NCBI GenBank assembly: GCA_028697515.1
Contig: JAQVEY010000106.1
Span: 1-7,594 of the forward strand
Direction of reading: 5' to 3'
DNA from: Bacteroidales bacterium
GTDB taxonomy: Bacteria; Bacteroidota; Bacteroidia; Bacteroidales; ML635J-15
Length of the DNA stretch: 7,594 bases
Position numbers and translations under genes: made by a program. Every line of letters starts with the position of its first letter. The first letter of the stretch is position 1. The notes beneath the pieces are model-generated. The model had not been told where the DNA came from. It did no database searches and saw only the letters and a list, made by a program, of their open reading frames with translations. Of this stretch, positions 6,217 through 7,594 are shown in pieces.

Positions 6217-7241
6217 TAGTTACAACTTACCATACCGAAAATAAAACCAAAACAGATATTTACTGTCCTGCTGATTACAATATCTTTAAAAGTATTGCTA
6301 GCGATGGAAATCATGTTATAATAACAGATGAAAAAATTTATAAACTTTATTCTGAAGCTTTTGTAAAACACAATTGTATTATTATTAAAGAAGGAGAAGC
6401 AAATAAAAATCTGTCTAACATAGAAAATATCATCCAAAAATTTGTCACTTTTAATATTGATAGAGATTCATTGATAATCGGATTTGGTGGTGGTTTGGTC
6501 TGTGATATTGCCGGTTTTGCCGCCAGTATTTATATGAGAGGAACTCCTGTAGGTTTTGTTGCTACAACACTATTAGCTCAAATCGATGCTGCTATTGGGG
6601 GAAAAAATGGTGTAAATTTTAACAATTATAAAAACTATATTGGAAATATAAGTCAGCCTCAATTTGTAATTTGTGATGCTACTTTTTTTAAAACCTTAAG
6701 CAATCAGGATTATATGAGTGGGCTAGGAGAAGTCTTAAAATATTGTCTAATCTCTAACACTAATTTAATTGAGTATTTTATTTCAAATTACAACGCCATC
6801 AAAGAACGGGATAAGGATGTAATGGATTATATTGTTAAGAGCTGTGTTAAAATCAAGACTGAGATAGTAAGTCAGGATACAAATGATAAAGGATTACGTC
6901 ATATTTTGAATTTTGGACATAGTTTTGGACATTGTTATGAAATAATTGATGGATTGGCTCACGGAATTGCTGTAGCTAAAGGTATTTGTACAGCGGTTGA
7001 TCTGTCACTCAAATTTGGATATACAAACACTGAAACAAATAAACAGATTAAAGAAATTATTAAAAATGCCGGTTTCGAAACTGAATATAAACTTGATGAA
7101 AGGCATTTTGATCTGTTGCATAAAGATAAGAAAAAAACAGGAGATTATATAGATTTTGTATTTTTAACCGAGATTGGTAATCCTATTATTATTAAAACCC
7201 CAATAGATGACATTATTAAGGCCGTGTTAGAACCGTTTTAA
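6213..7241 (+). CDS. aroB: 3-dehydroquinate synthase (AroB)
   Basis: The 342-residue protein is complete and of normal length for AroB. It catalyses the second shikimate-pathway step in the cytoplasm, turning DAHP into 3-dehydroquinate with NAD+ and a divalent metal. The NAD-binding segment is DSLIIGFGGGLVCDIAGF (Gly92-94, Asp98), followed by YMRGTPVGFVATTLLAQIDAAIGGKNGVN, the characteristic family signature with Lys131. The metal ligands are seen as Glu173 in GLGEVLKY, His236 in FGHSFGH and His250 in AHGIAVAKG. The start is fixed by the ATGA overlap with the upstream dipeptidase gene; translation probably re-initiates there and no separate promoter is apparent. The TAA overlaps the stop of the converging gene. 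No other aro gene is visible in the window, so it is separated from the rest of its pathway, as is often the case in Bacteroidota. Confidence 0.96.
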   Translation: MIVTTYHTENKTKTDIYCPADYNIFKSIASDGNHVIITDEKIYKLYSEAFVKHNCIIIKEGEANKNLSNIENIIQKFVTFNIDRDSLIIGFGGGLVCDIAGFAASIYMRGTPVGFVATTLLAQIDAAIGGKNGVNFNNYKNYIGNISQPQFVICDATFFKTLSNQDYMSGLGEVLKYCLISNTNLIEYFISNYNAIKERDKDVMDYIVKSCVKIKTEIVSQDTNDKGLRHILNFGHSFGHCYEIIDGLAHGIAVAKGICTAVDLSLKFGYTNTETNKQIKEIIKNAGFETEYKLDERHFDLLHKDKKKTGDYIDFVFLTEIGNPIIIKTPIDDIIKAVLEPF

Positions 7242-7594
7242 TAAATAACTGACAAATTCCCGACAAATGGTTTTTCGCCATTTTTAAGGTCTAAAATGTA
7301 CAAATATGTTCCTGATGCTACAAATCTATCATTGCATTTTCCATTCCACTTATCAGTATAGCCTCCGGTGTGAATAAGCTGTCCCCACCGATTATAGATA
7401 TTTAGAACTGCACCATAATATATCTCCAGATTTTCAATAATCCACAAATCGTTTAACCCATCTCCGTTAGGCGTAAATGCATTTGGAATCCATATACATT
7501 CAACTGGAAGGTCAATTAGAGTAATGCCAGTGATTTCTTTATTACATTGATGCGAATCTGTTATTGTAATAGTATAAACACCTTCTGAAAAACC
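7238..7594 (-). CDS. T9SS type B sorting domain / gliding-motility-associated surface protein, C-terminal part
   Basis: The minus-strand frame is open from the window edge (7594) to the TAA at 7240-7238, giving the last 118 residues of a larger protein. The first part reads like an SprB-type repeat end (GVYTITITDSHQCNKEI). A C-terminal domain follows with the diagnostic IWIPNAFTPNGDGLNDLW, then LNIYNRWGQLI, the DKWNGK turn, and SGTYLYILDLKNGE before the final strand. This is the gliding-motility-associated (CHU_C-like) C-terminal domain, which directs export and surface attachment through the type IX secretion system. Such proteins are usually large adhesins; the body and start are outside the window. 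A TTG at 7447 is inside the domain and is not a start. Confidence 0.93.
   Translation of the reverse strand, partial: GFSEGVYTITITDSHQCNKEITGITLIDLPVECIWIPNAFTPNGDGLNDLWIIENLEIYYGAVLNIYNRWGQLIHTGGYTDKWNGKCNDRFVASGTYLYILDLKNGEKPFVGNLSVIY

Noticed and set aside
5885..6437. Open frames of 66-92 codons overlapping the VanX-like gene and aroB in other frames
   Set aside because: Both real genes carry full catalytic motifs; the extra frames have no family signatures.

Overview
The window is AT-rich bacterial DNA that most likely comes from a member of the Bacteroidota. Four things point there: a C-terminal type IX secretion (gliding-motility-associated) domain, a secreted S9B prolyl peptidase closely resembling Porphyromonas gingivalis PtpA, start codons without clear Shine-Dalgarno sequences, and -7 type promoter matches (TAnnTTTG). 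No RNA gene, CRISPR array or complete mobile element was seen, and no gene-free stretch exceeds 300 bases.

Layout. At 2-502 (+) is the C-terminal end of an LTA-synthase-like sulfatase-fold membrane enzyme cut by the window edge. At 569-1377 (+) is a RhuM-family gene that is clearly broken, by a one-base frameshift and an internal deletion of about 60 codons. At 1478-2260 (+) is an endonuclease III-like DNA glycosylase/lyase with a perfect [4Fe-4S] cysteine pattern. Its body is intact, but its first 50-odd codons are disturbed by two opposite one-base changes in A-tracts. Converging on it, on the minus strand, is a two-gene unit: a KilA-N domain protein (4442-5254) whose stop overlaps the start (ATGA) of a PtpA-like prolyl tripeptidyl peptidase (2298-4445). 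A long imperfect inverted repeat with a REP-like core lies between the convergent stops at 2260 and 2298.

A 188-base divergent intergenic region with several short direct and inverted repeats separates the KilA-N gene from a second tight pair on the plus strand. That pair is a VanX-type D-Ala-D-Ala dipeptidase (5443-6216) overlapping by ATGA with aroB, 3-dehydroquinate synthase (6213-7241). At the right edge the C-terminus of a large T9SS-exported surface protein (SprB-like repeat plus type B sorting domain) runs on the minus strand. Its stop codon overlaps the aroB stop inside the palindrome TTAA.

Functionally this is a mixture of envelope and peptide-scavenging genes (LTA-synthase-like enzyme, PtpA-like peptidase, VanX-like dipeptidase, T9SS adhesin), one core biosynthetic gene (aroB), one repair gene, and two accessory genes of phage or virulence-associated families (RhuM, KilA-N). 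I see no convincing new multi-gene system. The points most worth a second look are the decaying RhuM gene, the paired A-tract indels at the start of the glycosylase, the translational coupling of KilA-N to a secreted peptidase, and the REP-like hairpin.
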